Positions 7,544 to 15,945 of a stretch of DNA of 64,000 nt are shown in pieces. This DNA comes from Tichowtungia aerotolerans. GTDB lineage: Bacteria; Verrucomicrobiota; Kiritimatiellia; Kiritimatiellales; Tichowtungiaceae. The translations under genes and the position numbers were made by a program. The stretch spans positions 2,856,900 to 2,920,899 of the forward strand of contig NZ_CP047593.1 in the NCBI RefSeq assembly GCF_009905215.1. The letters are read 5' to 3'. The notes beneath the pieces were generated by a model that was not told the origin of the DNA, made no database searches, and was given only the letters and a program-made list of their open reading frames with translations. Each line of letters begins with the position of its first letter. Position 1 is the stretch's first letter.

Positions 7544-10474
7544 ATGGATATAGACAAGTTTAAGAATCCCGGCATTGAGTGGAGAGGCAAGCCGTTCTGG
7601 AGCTGGAACGGGAAACTCGACAAAGATGAATTGCTGCGCCAGATCGACATCATGAAAGAGATGGGCATGGGCGGCTTCTTTATGCACAGCCGCACCGGTC
7701 TCGAAACCGAATACCTCGGCGATGAATGGTTCGAACTCATCAACGCCTGCGCCGATTACGCCGAATCGATTGGTCTCGAAGCCTGGCTCTACGACGAAGA
7801 CCGCTGGCCCTCCGGTCTCGCCGGAGGGATCGTCTCCAGGCATCCGGAGTTCCGCCAGAAAGCCATCCTTCTTGAAATCGACCCGGTCGACGATGGTAAA
7901 GACGTCATTGCCGAATTTTTCTGTGATCTCGATGGTGTGGTTTGCACAAACCTCGGCTCAGGGAAGCAGACGCTTCGTTTTTCTGTGATTGAGCAGGGCG
8001 CCAGCGGTTTTTATAACGGCTACACCTATATCGATACGATGAACCGTGCTGCGACCGAGGCGTTCCTGAAATCGACGCACGAAAAGTATGCCGCCAAGTG
8101 CGGCGGGCGCCTCGGAAAATCCATCAAAGGCATCTTCACCGATGAGCCGCATCGCGGTGCACTGCTCGACGGCTTTTCCATGTACCGTGACGATGGGGCA
8201 TTTTGCGCACCGTACACACCGGTACTCTTTGAAGAGTTCGAAAAACGCTTCGGGTACGACCTGAAGCAAAAACTGCCGGAGCTTTTCCTGCAGGTGGATG
8301 GAAAACGCATATCGCAGGTTAAATGGCATTATGTAGAGTTGCTCCAACAGCTCTTCCTCGAAAACTTTGCGATTCCCTGCAAAGAGTGGTGCGACAAACA
8401 TCGTTTGAGTCTTACGGGACATGTGCTCCATGAGGATAATTTAACTGCGCAGACCGCTATGTCCGGTTCCGTTATGCGTTACTATGAACATATGACCGCG
8501 CCGGGAGTTGATGTTCTAGGAGAACACAACAAGAACTACTGGATTGTCAAACAGCTCTCTTCTGCTGCCCGCCAAGCCGGGAAAAAACAGCTTCTCTCTG
8601 AACTTTACGGCTGTACCGGGTGGCAGATGCCGTTTGCCGGGCATAAGGCAGTCGGCGACTGGCAGGCTCTGCTCGGTATCAACTTCCGCTGTCACCACCT
8701 TTCATGGTACACCATGCGCGGCGAAGCCAAACGTGATTATCCCGCCAGCATCCTGCATCAGTCCGCGTGGCACAAAGAGTACAGCCATGTTGAAGACTAC
8801 TTTTCCCGTTTCGGTCTCATGATGGCGCAAGGAAAACCTGCCTGTGATCTGTTGGTGCTTAATCCGGTCGAAACCTTTTGGGCGCAGGTTCATCTAGGCT
8901 GGTCAAAAGGGCTCGGGTTGCAGGATGAACACCTCAAAACGCTCGAAGACAAATACCGGAAACTCTTCACCTGGCTGCTCGAATCCCAAGTCGACTTTGA
9001 CTACGGCGACGAAGAGATGATTAGCCGATTGGGCAATGTGGAAAACGGGATGTTAAAGGTGGGCTGTGCAACATACAAAACCGTCCTTATCTCCGGCATG
9101 GAAACGATCCGGTCGTCTACGCTCAGACTGCTTGAACAGTTTGCTGCAGCCGGCGGGAAAGTGGTTGTGGCAGGCAATGCTCCTGAATTTATTGATGCTT
9201 CTTCAAGTTCCGAGTTTCCAGTTTCCAGTTTCGAAAGTGTAGCGTTCTCCAAAGACGCAGTTCTTTCTGTCGTCCCGGAACGTCAGGCCGTTGTGGATGC
9301 TCCTGATATTTTCGGTCAGCTCCGCGTTACGGATGATGGATTGATCTTCGCCGCACTTAATGTTGATCGGGATGAACGTCGAAAAAACGTTAACGTGCGC
9401 ATCAAGACGAATCTGCCGGTTGCGGAGTTCAATTGCGAAACCGGAGAGGTGAAACGAGTGCAGGAACTGCCTGCTTCCAACGGTTGGAAAACCTTTAAAA
9501 CCGGGTTCCCCAAGGGTGGACAAAGGTTGTGGGTTGCTTCCGAAAAGTTCCTGTCTTTGGTCCCTGTAGACCGGGTGACCTCATCCGGCGAAGGGAAAGT
9601 ACTCGACGGTCCCTTCGAGTTCAAACTGTCCGAACCGAATGTCTGCGTGCTCGACTCTGCCGGTTACCGCATCGACCGCGGCGACTGGCAGCCCGAAAAA
9701 GACGTCTTGAAAATCGATCGGCAGATTCGGAAAGAACACGGTGTGCTGCGCCGAGGCGGCGAAATGCTTCAGCCGTGGTTCACGGCCACACAGCCGATTA
9801 AAGAGCTTTGTGATATCGAACTGCGGTACTCTTTTGAAATTCAAACCATGCCTCAATGGATTGATCTTGTCATTGAGGAGCCGGAAAACTTCACCGTTAC
9901 ACTCAACGGAAATTTACTGGATCTCTCTCAGACTGAGCGCTGGATTGATATTGCATTTCATCGCGTCCGCATTCCGGACGGGTTTGCAAATATTGGAAAC
10001 AACGAAATCGTCCTGAAAACACCTTACCGGGAAAACAGCAATCTCGAAGCCGTTTACCTGCTGGGCGAGTTCGGGGTTCAGCTGAGCGGTGCGGTCCGGA
10101 ATATTGTTCCGATGCCCGAAACACTTGAGATGGGCGATATTTGTGAGCAGGGGTTCCCGTTCTATTCCGGCGCGATCAGCTATCATATTCCTGTCCCGGA
10201 AAACGCGCGGAAAATCTGCCTGCCGGAAATCGGAGGTGCCTGTGTCCGGGTCAACGGTCAGATTCTCGGCTGGGACCCGTTTGAGGCCGAAGTTGACGGT
10301 GAGCTGGCCGAGGTTGACGTTGTATTGAGCCGTCGCAATACCTTTGGTCCGCTGCACGACACGGAGCGGGTTCGCCCGTGGAACGGCCCGGATCACTGGT
10401 TGACCGAGGGGGCTGAATATTCAGATGCGCCGCTGCTGATCCCGTCCGGACTGCTGAAGGCTGTGTCATGGTAG
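7544..10474 (+). CDS. GH106-like glycoside hydrolase
   Basis: 976 residues from ATG 7544; a TTG three bases earlier is a less likely start. The N-terminus has the block PFWSWNGKLDKDELLRQID, then GGFFMHSRTGLETEYL and AWLYDEDRWPSG. I know this pattern from the large family that includes GH106 alpha-L-rhamnosidases and relatives. An internal TGHVLHEDNL motif and a C-terminal beta-sandwich-like region (QPWFTATQ...IELRYSFEI) fit that architecture. There is no signal peptide, so it probably works in the cytoplasm on imported oligosaccharides. Rhamnosidase specificity is not certain. Two repeat-derived stretches lie in the frame: a GTTTCCA-type repeat at 9203-9235 (giving SSEFPVSSF) and a dispersed palindrome at 9475-9489. 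The downstream neighbour is convergent. Confidence 0.82.
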   Translation: MDIDKFKNPGIEWRGKPFWSWNGKLDKDELLRQIDIMKEMGMGGFFMHSRTGLETEYLGDEWFELINACADYAESIGLEAWLYDEDRWPSGLAGGIVSRHPEFRQKAILLEIDPVDDGKDVIAEFFCDLDGVVCTNLGSGKQTLRFSVIEQGASGFYNGYTYIDTMNRAATEAFLKSTHEKYAAKCGGRLGKSIKGIFTDEPHRGALLDGFSMYRDDGAFCAPYTPVLFEEFEKRFGYDLKQKLPELFLQVDGKRISQVKWHYVELLQQLFLENFAIPCKEWCDKHRLSLTGHVLHEDNLTAQTAMSGSVMRYYEHMTAPGVDVLGEHNKNYWIVKQLSSAARQAGKKQLLSELYGCTGWQMPFAGHKAVGDWQALLGINFRCHHLSWYTMRGEAKRDYPASILHQSAWHKEYSHVEDYFSRFGLMMAQGKPACDLLVLNPVETFWAQVHLGWSKGLGLQDEHLKTLEDKYRKLFTWLLESQVDFDYGDEEMISRLGNVENGMLKVGCATYKTVLISGMETIRSSTLRLLEQFAAAGGKVVVAGNAPEFIDASSSSEFPVSSFESVAFSKDAVLSVVPERQAVVDAPDIFGQLRVTDDGLIFAALNVDRDERRKNVNVRIKTNLPVAEFNCETGEVKRVQELPASNGWKTFKTGFPKGGQRLWVASEKFLSLVPVDRVTSSGEGKVLDGPFEFKLSEPNVCVLDSAGYRIDRGDWQPEKDVLKIDRQIRKEHGVLRRGGEMLQPWFTATQPIKELCDIELRYSFEIQTMPQWIDLVIEEPENFTVTLNGNLLDLSQTERWIDIAFHRVRIPDGFANIGNNEIVLKTPYRENSNLEAVYLLGEFGVQLSGAVRNIVPMPETLEMGDICEQGFPFYSGAISYHIPVPENARKICLPEIGGACVRVNGQILGWDPFEAEVDGELAEVDVVLSRRNTFGPLHDTERVRPWNGPDHWLTEGAEYSDAPLLIPSGLLKAVSW
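9203..9235. repeat. GTTTCCAGTTTC-type short repeat inside coding sequence
   Basis: Tandem blocks GAGTTTCCAGTTTCCAGTTT occur inside the GH106-like gene and keep its frame. Related blocks occur at 38486-38521 and 43381-43412, where they encode protein N-termini. Confidence 0.6.
9475..9489. repeat. Dispersed palindrome, exact copy (centre CGG)
   Basis: TTCCAA-CGG-TTGGAA, inside the GH106-like gene, read there as S-N-G-W-K. Confidence 0.8.
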
Positions 10475-10513
10475 AGTAAGTGCCTCGCTTGCTTCCTGGA
10501 GCGGGATGTCGTT

Positions 10514-11527
10514 CTACTCTTTGGGGAATCCCGGCGTTGCTCTTGAGGCAAAGCCGGGGGTCTTCGGATCGTGCAGGATAAAAAATGCGTCGAACCCCGG
10601 ATGGGTTTCCAGCCATTGGAAACTTTTTTCAGAGCCCATTACAAACAAGGCGGTAGCAACGGCATCGGCGTCCATACAGCGTTTCGCCAGAACGGAAACC
10701 GCGGCAATATCCGACTCTGCCGGGGTTCCGCTTTTGGGATCAATAATGTGTGAATAGCGCGTGCTGTCGGCGCGTATCTGAAAGTTGCGGTAGTCGCCGG
10801 ACGTGGCCATTGCGCGGCCCGAAAGTTCCAGGATTTGGAGAATCGATTCGCCGAATGCGGCGGTCGGATCTGGATTTTCAATCCCGACTTTCCAGGGAAG
10901 GCCCTTTGGGTTTGTTCCGCTGGCGACAATTTCTCCGCCGATTTCTACAAGGAAATTGTTTCGTATCTGGGCGATCACTCCCGCCACACGGTCTACGCCA
11001 TATCCTTTGGCGATGGCTGAAAAATCGAGCTGAAGGGAAGGTCGGTCTTTGCGGATAGTGGCACTTCCGAGATGTACTTTCTGCCAGCCAACCGCCTGTC
11101 TGATTTCTTCCAATGGTGTTGTGCGCTCTTCAGGCCCGAAGCCCCAGTAGTCGATCAGAGGCTTGACCGTCGGGTCAAACGCCCCGTCAGTTGCTTTGCT
11201 GAATTCGAGAGCGGCTTGAGCGACTTCGGCGAACTCGGGCGAAATCTCGACGTTTTCCAAACCTTGGAAACGGTTGAACTGCGAAATTTCCGTGTCGGCC
11301 TGCCAGGTCGACATTGTGCGGTTTACATCCTCCAAGGTTGCATCAATCGCATCGCGCAGTGTTCCCAGCATTTTTTTAGAGATCGATCCGCTGAGCGTAA
11401 TATGCGCCATCGTTCCCATCGTCGGCTGCGCCCACGATGGATTGGTCACGGTTTGTCGGTTTTTCCAGAGCAGACCGCCGCCGGCGACTGCCACGCAAAG
11501 AAACACAGCAAAGAGTTTTTTGTTCAT
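10514..11527 (-). CDS. apbE: FAD:protein FMN transferase
   Basis: 337 residues. An N-terminal hydrophobic segment (LFAVFLCVAVAGGGLLW) is followed by PTMGTMAHITL, STWQADTEISQFN, DFSAIAKGYGVDRV, GGEIVASG and the C-terminal SHIIDPKSGTP and MDADAVATALFVMG blocks that define ApbE. The enzyme transfers FMN from FAD to a Thr of target proteins such as Rnf/Nqr subunits, outside the cytoplasmic membrane. Its start overlaps the argB stop by one base (TAATG), so it is co-transcribed with argJ-argB. Two dispersed palindromes fall in the frame, read as F-Q-G-L-E-N and F-Q-W-L-E-T. The C-terminal ~20 residues (SRATPGFPKE) look like an extension beyond the family core. Confidence 0.93.
   Translation of the reverse strand: MNKKLFAVFLCVAVAGGGLLWKNRQTVTNPSWAQPTMGTMAHITLSGSISKKMLGTLRDAIDATLEDVNRTMSTWQADTEISQFNRFQGLENVEISPEFAEVAQAALEFSKATDGAFDPTVKPLIDYWGFGPEERTTPLEEIRQAVGWQKVHLGSATIRKDRPSLQLDFSAIAKGYGVDRVAGVIAQIRNNFLVEIGGEIVASGTNPKGLPWKVGIENPDPTAAFGESILQILELSGRAMATSGDYRNFQIRADSTRYSHIIDPKSGTPAESDIAAVSVLAKRCMDADAVATALFVMGSEKSFQWLETHPGFDAFFILHDPKTPGFASRATPGFPKE
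10605..10623. repeat. Dispersed palindrome, one mismatch
   Basis: GTTTCCAGCCATTGGAAAC, inside apbE. The outer arms GTTTCCA/TGGAAAC are perfect. Confidence 0.75.
11253..11271. repeat. Dispersed palindrome, exact copy (centre ACC)
   Basis: TTTTCCAAACCTTGGAAAC inside apbE. The 7-bp arms TTTCCAA/TTGGAAA are perfect. Confidence 0.85.
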
Positions 11528-12399
11528 TAGTGCACGATTTCCGTGCCGACCCCTGTGTCTGTAAACAGTTCAAGTAAAAGGGAATGCGGCTGGGCAGAAT
11601 CGATCAGGTGGACTTTGGTGACACCCGCTTTGAGCGCTTCGACTGCACCTTTAATTTTTGGCAGCATGCCGCCGGCAATGATGCCGCGTTCAATCAGATC
11701 TTCCACTTCTCCGGTCCGCAGGCTGGTGATGAGCGACGAGGTGTCTTCCGGATCTTTAAGCAGTCCGGGAACATCGCTGAGGAAAACGAGTTTGCGGGCC
11801 TTTAATGCCTGTGCAACAGCATTGGCGACTTCGTCGGCGTTGATGTTGTAGAGGTGGCCGTCTTCGCCGCGTCCGAGCGGGGTGATGACCGGAATGATGT
11901 CGGCGTTCAGGAATGCGGTGATCGGTTCGATATCGACACGGGTTACTTTTCCGACATAGCCCCAGTCGATGGCTGCTCCTGTTTCAGGATCGATTCCTGA
12001 GTGCTTTTTTACCTGAATGATATCTTCTCCGTGGATGCCGCGTGCTTTGCCGCCGTTTTCGAGCAGGATATCGACGAGGTGCGGATTGACGTTTCCGTTC
12101 AGAACGCTTTCAACAATTCCAATGGATTGTTCGTCGGTAACACGCAGTCCATGGACAAAATCAGACTGAATGTGTGCTTCGCGCATTTGCTTGGAAACGG
12201 CTTTCCCTCCGCCGTGTACCAGTACGGGACGAAGGCCGACGCATTCCATGAAGGCCACGTCTTTGAGAATGTTGCGATAGCCGATTTCGCTTTCCATGAT
12301 GCTTCCGCCGAATTTAACAACGACAGTTTCTCCGCGGAATTTCTGGATGTAGGGAAGGGCTTCGACCAGAACGCCCGCTTTTTCAATCATTCGCTGCAT
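11527..12399 (-). CDS. argB: Acetylglutamate kinase
   Basis: 290 residues, the usual length. It shows VVKFGGSIM, PVLVHGGGKAVSKQM, GIHGEDIIQ, ITPLGRGEDGHLYNINADEVANAVA and GGMLPKI. It phosphorylates N-acetyl-L-glutamate, the second step of arginine synthesis, in the cytoplasm. It lies 9 bases downstream of argJ and overlaps apbE by one base, so argJ-argB-apbE is one operon. The family usually shows feedback control by arginine when an N-terminal helix is present; the short MQRMIEKAGVLVEALPYIQKF leader here could be such a helix, which is only a suggestion. Confidence 0.97.
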   Translation of the reverse strand: MQRMIEKAGVLVEALPYIQKFRGETVVVKFGGSIMESEIGYRNILKDVAFMECVGLRPVLVHGGGKAVSKQMREAHIQSDFVHGLRVTDEQSIGIVESVLNGNVNPHLVDILLENGGKARGIHGEDIIQVKKHSGIDPETGAAIDWGYVGKVTRVDIEPITAFLNADIIPVITPLGRGEDGHLYNINADEVANAVAQALKARKLVFLSDVPGLLKDPEDTSSLITSLRTGEVEDLIERGIIAGGMLPKIKGAVEALKAGVTKVHLIDSAQPHSLLLELFTDTGVGTEIVH

Positions 12400-12408
12400 G
12401 AAATTTCC

Positions 12409-13596
12409 TTATTCAACGTTAATGCGTACGTACTGCTCCGTGCAGTCGCATGTGTAGACCACTGCTTCGCCGCAGCCAAGGTTCAGGTTGATGTGAATCG
12501 TGAATTCATCTTTCGAAAGCACCTTAACGGCATCTTCGACCGACGCTTCCGCGTAGGCCATTCCGCCGCGAACCAGCGGAACATCATCATAGGTGATATC
12601 CACACGATCTTCCTGAACCTGAGCATGAGAATAGCCGATGGCGTCCATGATTCGGCCCCAGTTGGGGCGTTTGCCCGCCCACGCGGTTTTGTTGAGCATG
12701 GAGTTGGCGACAGCGCGTGCTGCTTCGTCAGCTTCGCCGTTGGAGGCGCCGCCGATTACTTTGATCGTGACCATTTTTGTGGCCCCTTCACCGTCGCGCA
12801 CAATCATCATGGCAAGTTCAAGCATGAGTTTTTCCAGGGTTTGGAAAAACAGACTCCAGTCTTCGGACTGATAGGTCAGTACTTCGTTGTCGGCCATGCC
12901 GTTTGCCAGAGCAATCACGCTGTCGTTGGTGCTTTGGTCTCCGTCGACAGAAATTCGATTGAAGGTGGTGTCTGTTGCAGCGCGCAGGGCGCATTGCAGT
13001 GCGTGTTTTTCGACGTTGGCATCCGTCAGGATAAACGCGAGCATGGTGGCCATATTCGGTTCAATCATACCGGATCCTTTGGCCAGGCCGGTTACGCGAA
13101 CCGGTTTTCCATCGATTTCAATTTCAACGGTGAGGCTTTTGGGGACCAGATCGGTGGTCATCATGGCCTCGGCGGCATTCTTTCCCCCGTCCGGAGAGAG
13201 TTTTGCAATCAGCGTTTCGATTCCCGGGCTGACTTTTTCCATCGGCATGGGTTTGCCGATGGTTCCGGTCGAACAGACAAAAATCTGCTCTGGTTTGGCA
13301 TGGATTTTTTCAGCCGTTCTCATGGCCATGGTGGCGGTGTCTCCCGAGCCGCGCAGGCCGGTACAGGCATTTGCATTACCGCTGTTCATGACAATGGCGC
13401 GGGCGCCGGCTTTCTGCTCCACAACCTGAATGTCCCACTTAACCGGAGCAGCTTTGACCTGATTGGTGGTGAACACCGCGGCACTGACTGCCGGGGTTTC
13501 TGATACAATCAGAGCCATGTCTTTTTTCTTTTTGGGTTTGATCCCGGCGGCAATGCCGGACGCCATAAAACCGTTGGGAAGAATCAGCTTTTTCAT
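12409..13596 (-). CDS. argJ: Bifunctional ornithine acetyltransferase / N-acetylglutamate synthase
   Basis: 395 residues. Characteristic blocks are NSGNANACTG, CSTGTIGKPMPM and the self-cleavage site context KGSGMIEPNMATML, in which the Thr becomes the nucleophile of the beta chain, followed by SVDGDQSTNDS and GKRPNWGRI. It moves acetyl from N-acetylornithine to glutamate and, if bifunctional, can also use acetyl-CoA. The family residue before the Thr varies; I cannot tell mono- from bifunctional. It leads the argJ-argB-apbE operon. A near-perfect dispersed palindrome at 12829-12849 encodes F-F-Q-T-L-E-K in the beta chain. Confidence 0.96.
   Translation of the reverse strand: MKKLILPNGFMASGIAAGIKPKKKKDMALIVSETPAVSAAVFTTNQVKAAPVKWDIQVVEQKAGARAIVMNSGNANACTGLRGSGDTATMAMRTAEKIHAKPEQIFVCSTGTIGKPMPMEKVSPGIETLIAKLSPDGGKNAAEAMMTTDLVPKSLTVEIEIDGKPVRVTGLAKGSGMIEPNMATMLAFILTDANVEKHALQCALRAATDTTFNRISVDGDQSTNDSVIALANGMADNEVLTYQSEDWSLFFQTLEKLMLELAMMIVRDGEGATKMVTIKVIGGASNGEADEAARAVANSMLNKTAWAGKRPNWGRIMDAIGYSHAQVQEDRVDITYDDVPLVRGGMAYAEASVEDAVKVLSKDEFTIHINLNLGCGEAVVYTCDCTEQYVRINVE
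12829..12849. repeat. Dispersed palindrome, one mismatch
   Basis: TTTTTCCAGGGTTTGGAAAA core inside argJ; inner arms TTCCAG/TTGGAA. Confidence 0.75.
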
Positions 13597-13650
13597 ATCT
13601 TATATTCCATAACAAAGCAGGAGACTACACCTCTGTCATCTTTTTCGGAA

Positions 13651-13686
13651 CAAAAAAAATCCCGGCTTTGAAAGAAAGCCGGGATT
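13651..13686 (-). terminator. Rho-independent terminator of the rplM-rpsI operon
   Basis: An 11-bp stem, ATCCCGGCTTT (13659-13669) with AAAGCCGGGAT (13675-13685) and a 5-base loop. On the minus strand it is followed by a run of T (13652-13659). It lies 22 bases after the rpsI stop. Confidence 0.92.
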
Positions 13687-13707
13687 GGTTTGAAGCAAAC
13701 CGCAGAA

Positions 13708-14112
13708 TTAACGTTTGGAGAACTGGAACTTCTTGCGGGCACCGGGCTGACCGGCTTTTTTGCGTTCTTTCATGCGGGCGTCACGGGTGAGAAGACCGGC
13801 CTTTTTCAAGGTGCCTTTCAGGTCTTCTTCCGCGATAACCAGAGCGCGGGAAAGGCCGTGGGCGATTGCTCCGGACTGGCCGACTTTTCCGCCGCCTTTA
13901 ACAGAAATTTTGAGGTCGTACTGACCGGCGCGGTCGGTGAGTACCAGCGGACGGCTGACGGTGTCGATCATATCTTTGGTGTCAAAGTACTCTTTAACAT
14001 CCTGACCGTTCACAGTGATAGTTCCGGCGCCTTTTACAAGGCGGACACGGGCCACAGAGGTTTTGCGCCGGCCGGTTGCTGCAAATTCATCAATTTTTTT
14101 TGCGATTGCCAT
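13708..14112 (-). CDS. rpsI: Ribosomal protein S9 (uS9)
   Basis: 134 residues. The blocks ATGRRKTSVARVRL, DTVSRPLVLTD and SGAIAHGLSRALV and the C-terminal KKAGQPGARKKFQFSKR are diagnostic; the basic tail ending SKR reaches the decoding site of the 30S subunit. It lies 17 bases downstream of rplM, the standard bacterial pair, and ends at a strong terminator. Confidence 0.98.
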   Translation of the reverse strand: MAIAKKIDEFAATGRRKTSVARVRLVKGAGTITVNGQDVKEYFDTKDMIDTVSRPLVLTDRAGQYDLKISVKGGGKVGQSGAIAHGLSRALVIAEEDLKGTLKKAGLLTRDARMKERKKAGQPGARKKFQFSKR

Positions 14113-14129
14113 AATTTTGTTTTCCTTGC

Positions 14130-14564
14130 TTAGCCGTTGAATTCAAGAGTCTGCACATTCTGTGCGGCGTGCGGATGATCCGGGCCGACATAGACTTTCA
14201 AGCGGGTCATGGTCTGGCGGCTCAGACGGTTTTTCGGGAGCATACCTTCGACAGCCTGAGTGATAATCCGTTCCGGGTTTTTTTCGCGGATGGTTGCGGC
14301 GTTGCGTTGTTTCAGTCCGCTCGGGTATCCGCTGAAGTCCTGATAGATTTTGTCTTCTTCTTTGTTACCGGTCAGTTTGATTTTTTCAGCATTGACCACA
14401 ACGACGAAGGCGCCGGTGTCTACATGCGGTGTGTAGGTGGGTTTATTACGACCGCGCAGGATGTCGGCGATAAAAACAGCCAGGCGGCCGGTTGATTTCC
14501 CTGCTGCGTCCACTACAAACCACTCGCGTGTCACGTCTTCTTTTTTTGCTACAAATGTCTTCAT
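14130..14564 (-). CDS. rplM: Ribosomal protein L13 (uL13)
   Basis: 144 residues, the usual length. The motifs [37 protein letters not shown] and [13 protein letters not shown] mark L13, an early-assembly 50S protein. It is first in the rplM-rpsI operon and is divergent from the plus-strand genes beginning at 14.7 kb, so both promoters must lie in 14565-14699. Confidence 0.98.
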   Translation of the reverse strand: MKTFVAKKEDVTREWFVVDAAGKSTGRLAVFIADILRGRNKPTYTPHVDTGAFVVVVNAEKIKLTGNKEEDKIYQDFSGYPSGLKQRNAATIREKNPERIITQAVEGMLPKNRLSRQTMTRLKVYVGPDHPHAAQNVQTLEFNG

Positions 14565-14699
14565 TGAAAATATTCCTGTTTTGAGTGCAAGGCGGGGAAA
14601 ATATACGAGGGGTCCGGCCGTGTCAACCTAATGAGGCCAAAGAATTCCGCAAAAAGATAGGAATTGTTCCCGGCTGGGTTAAACGCTATACCCCCTGTG

Positions 14700-15347
14700 A
14701 TGAGATTCTTCCACAAAAAAGAGGTTCCGGTTCCCACTGTTCAGGGGCTTTTTCTGATTTTACTGGCCTTTGGAATCCTTTTTGCGGGACTGGGGGCGGG
14801 GGTGTATCCGTTTTTAGCTCAGAACCGGCCGCAGGCCGAGGCAACATTGGCGATTGTTGAAGGATGGATTGACGATGCCGATCTGGTTGCGGTGGTTGAT
14901 CGACTGCCGTCCGGTACGGTTTATATCGCCACCGGAGGACCGATTGAGTTTGGTGCGGATCTTTTCAGGGAGCGCACATATGCTGAATTGACAGCGGTCC
15001 GGTTGCAGAAGCTCGGGGTGAAACCCCGCTTTATTCTGGAGGCACCTGCGCCAGGCACATCCGTTGACCGTACCTATATATCAGCATTGGCTGTGTGCGA
15101 TCGGCTGCAAGAGGCCGGACTGTTCGGGCAGCCCGCCAATATTTATACCGTTGGGTCGCATGGCCGTCGTTCCTATTTACTCTATCGTTTTGCTTTCGGT
15201 TCCGATGTTCCCCTTGGTATTGTGTCGCTCGAAAGCAGCAAAAGTGATCTTCGTCATTGGTGGCGCAGCAGCATGGCTTTCAAAAATATTTGTACGGAAG
15301 TTGTTTCTCTGTCTTATACATACTGCACCTGGTGGAAATATGATTGA
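14700..15347 (+). CDS. DUF218 (ElyC/SanA/YdcF-like) membrane-anchored protein
   Basis: 215 residues from ATG 14700. A TTG at 14664 would add 12 residues but has no better ribosome site. An N-terminal membrane segment (FLILLAFGILFAGLGAGVYPF) is followed by IVEGWIDDADL, YIATGGP, RTYAELTAVRLQKLG, RTYISALAVCDRL and VGSHGRRSYLLYRFAFG, matching the order of conserved blocks in the DUF218 fold. Relatives affect envelope or peptidoglycan precursor steps, but the reaction is not established. Its last 8 bases overlap the start of the diguanylate cyclase gene, so the two are translationally coupled. Confidence 0.75.
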   Translation: MRFFHKKEVPVPTVQGLFLILLAFGILFAGLGAGVYPFLAQNRPQAEATLAIVEGWIDDADLVAVVDRLPSGTVYIATGGPIEFGADLFRERTYAELTAVRLQKLGVKPRFILEAPAPGTSVDRTYISALAVCDRLQEAGLFGQPANIYTVGSHGRRSYLLYRFAFGSDVPLGIVSLESSKSDLRHWWRSSMAFKNICTEVVSLSYTYCTWWKYD

Positions 15348-15915
15348 CCCTCTTCAGAGACGCCTGGAGGAAATCGGCGCACCCGCCGATGTGAAGGCGC
15401 TGGCCGCCGAACTGGCGGAGCAGGCGCTGCGCGATCCGCTCACCGGACTCTACAACCGCCGATTCTTTGATGAGGCCCTCGCTCAGAACACCGAAGCCGC
15501 CCGCCGTTATGAACGGGATCTCAGCCTGGTTCTCTTTGATCTCGATCTCCTGAAAGAACTGAACGACACCGCCGGTCACGAAGCAGGGGATCTGGCGCTC
15601 AAAACATTTGCTTCGGTTCTGTCCGAAACCGTCCGCGCCGCTGATATCGTCTGCCGTATCGGTGGAGACGAGTTCGCGGTCATTCTGCCTGAAACAGGTT
15701 TTTCCAGGGTTCGGAACTTTACGGATCGTTTTTTTCAATGTTTGGAATCTTACCAGTCGGTTTGTTCCTATGATTGGAAACTGTCGGCGTCGTACGGCGC
15801 TTCGGCGCTTCCCTCGGAAAATCTGCTGGCCGACGCCGACGCGGAGCTGATCCAGGTCAAATCTTCTGAAAGATTTCTTAAAAAGCTAATTGCATATCAG
15901 ATTACTCACATTTAG
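15340..15915 (+). CDS. GGDEF diguanylate cyclase
   Basis: 191 residues from ATG 15340, which overlaps the previous gene's stop (ATGATTGA). The domain shows DPLTGLYNRRFFDEAL, LVLFDLDLLKELNDTAGHEAGDLAL, CRIGGDEFAVILPET and a C-terminal YGASALPS. Because GGDEF is intact it should make cyclic di-GMP from two GTP. No transmembrane or PAS segment is present, only a short N-terminal helix, so it is a small cytoplasmic enzyme. In the I-site region I do not see a clear RxxD five residues before GGDEF. Two degenerate dispersed palindromes lie 31 bases apart in the gene (15702 and 15733), read as F-S-R-V-R-N-F and F-F-Q-C-L-E. Confidence 0.9.
   Translation: MIDPLQRRLEEIGAPADVKALAAELAEQALRDPLTGLYNRRFFDEALAQNTEAARRYERDLSLVLFDLDLLKELNDTAGHEAGDLALKTFASVLSETVRAADIVCRIGGDEFAVILPETGFSRVRNFTDRFFQCLESYQSVCSYDWKLSASYGASALPSENLLADADAELIQVKSSERFLKKLIAYQITHI
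15702..15716. repeat. Dispersed palindrome, two mismatches
   Basis: TTCCAG-GGT-TCGGAA inside the GGDEF gene. Confidence 0.5.
15733..15747. repeat. Dispersed palindrome, one mismatch
   Basis: TTTCAA-TGT-TTGGAA inside the GGDEF gene, the second copy within 50 bases. Confidence 0.6.
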
Positions 15916-15945
15916 AGTGTCTTCTCAACAACGGGGAGGATACGC

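Noticed and set aside
9982-10000. GTTTGCAAATATTGGAAAC as another dispersed palindrome copy
   Set aside because: It has one arm mismatch and a centre unlike most copies, and its peptide (F-A-N-I-G-N) fits the hydrolase context, so chance cannot be excluded.
12001-13503. A 500-codon open frame on the plus strand opposite argB and argJ
   Set aside because: argB and argJ on the minus strand have all expected motifs; the antisense frame is Phe/Asp/Gly-rich with no start signal.
14565-14699. Ribosomal-protein leader structure for rplM
   Set aside because: No convincing stem matching a known L13 autoregulatory site could be drawn by eye.
15064-15339. Upstream extension of the diguanylate cyclase frame
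   Set aside because: The extension overlaps the DUF218 gene in another frame, lacks a conserved sequence and ends just where a coupled ATG (15340) begins the GGDEF domain.
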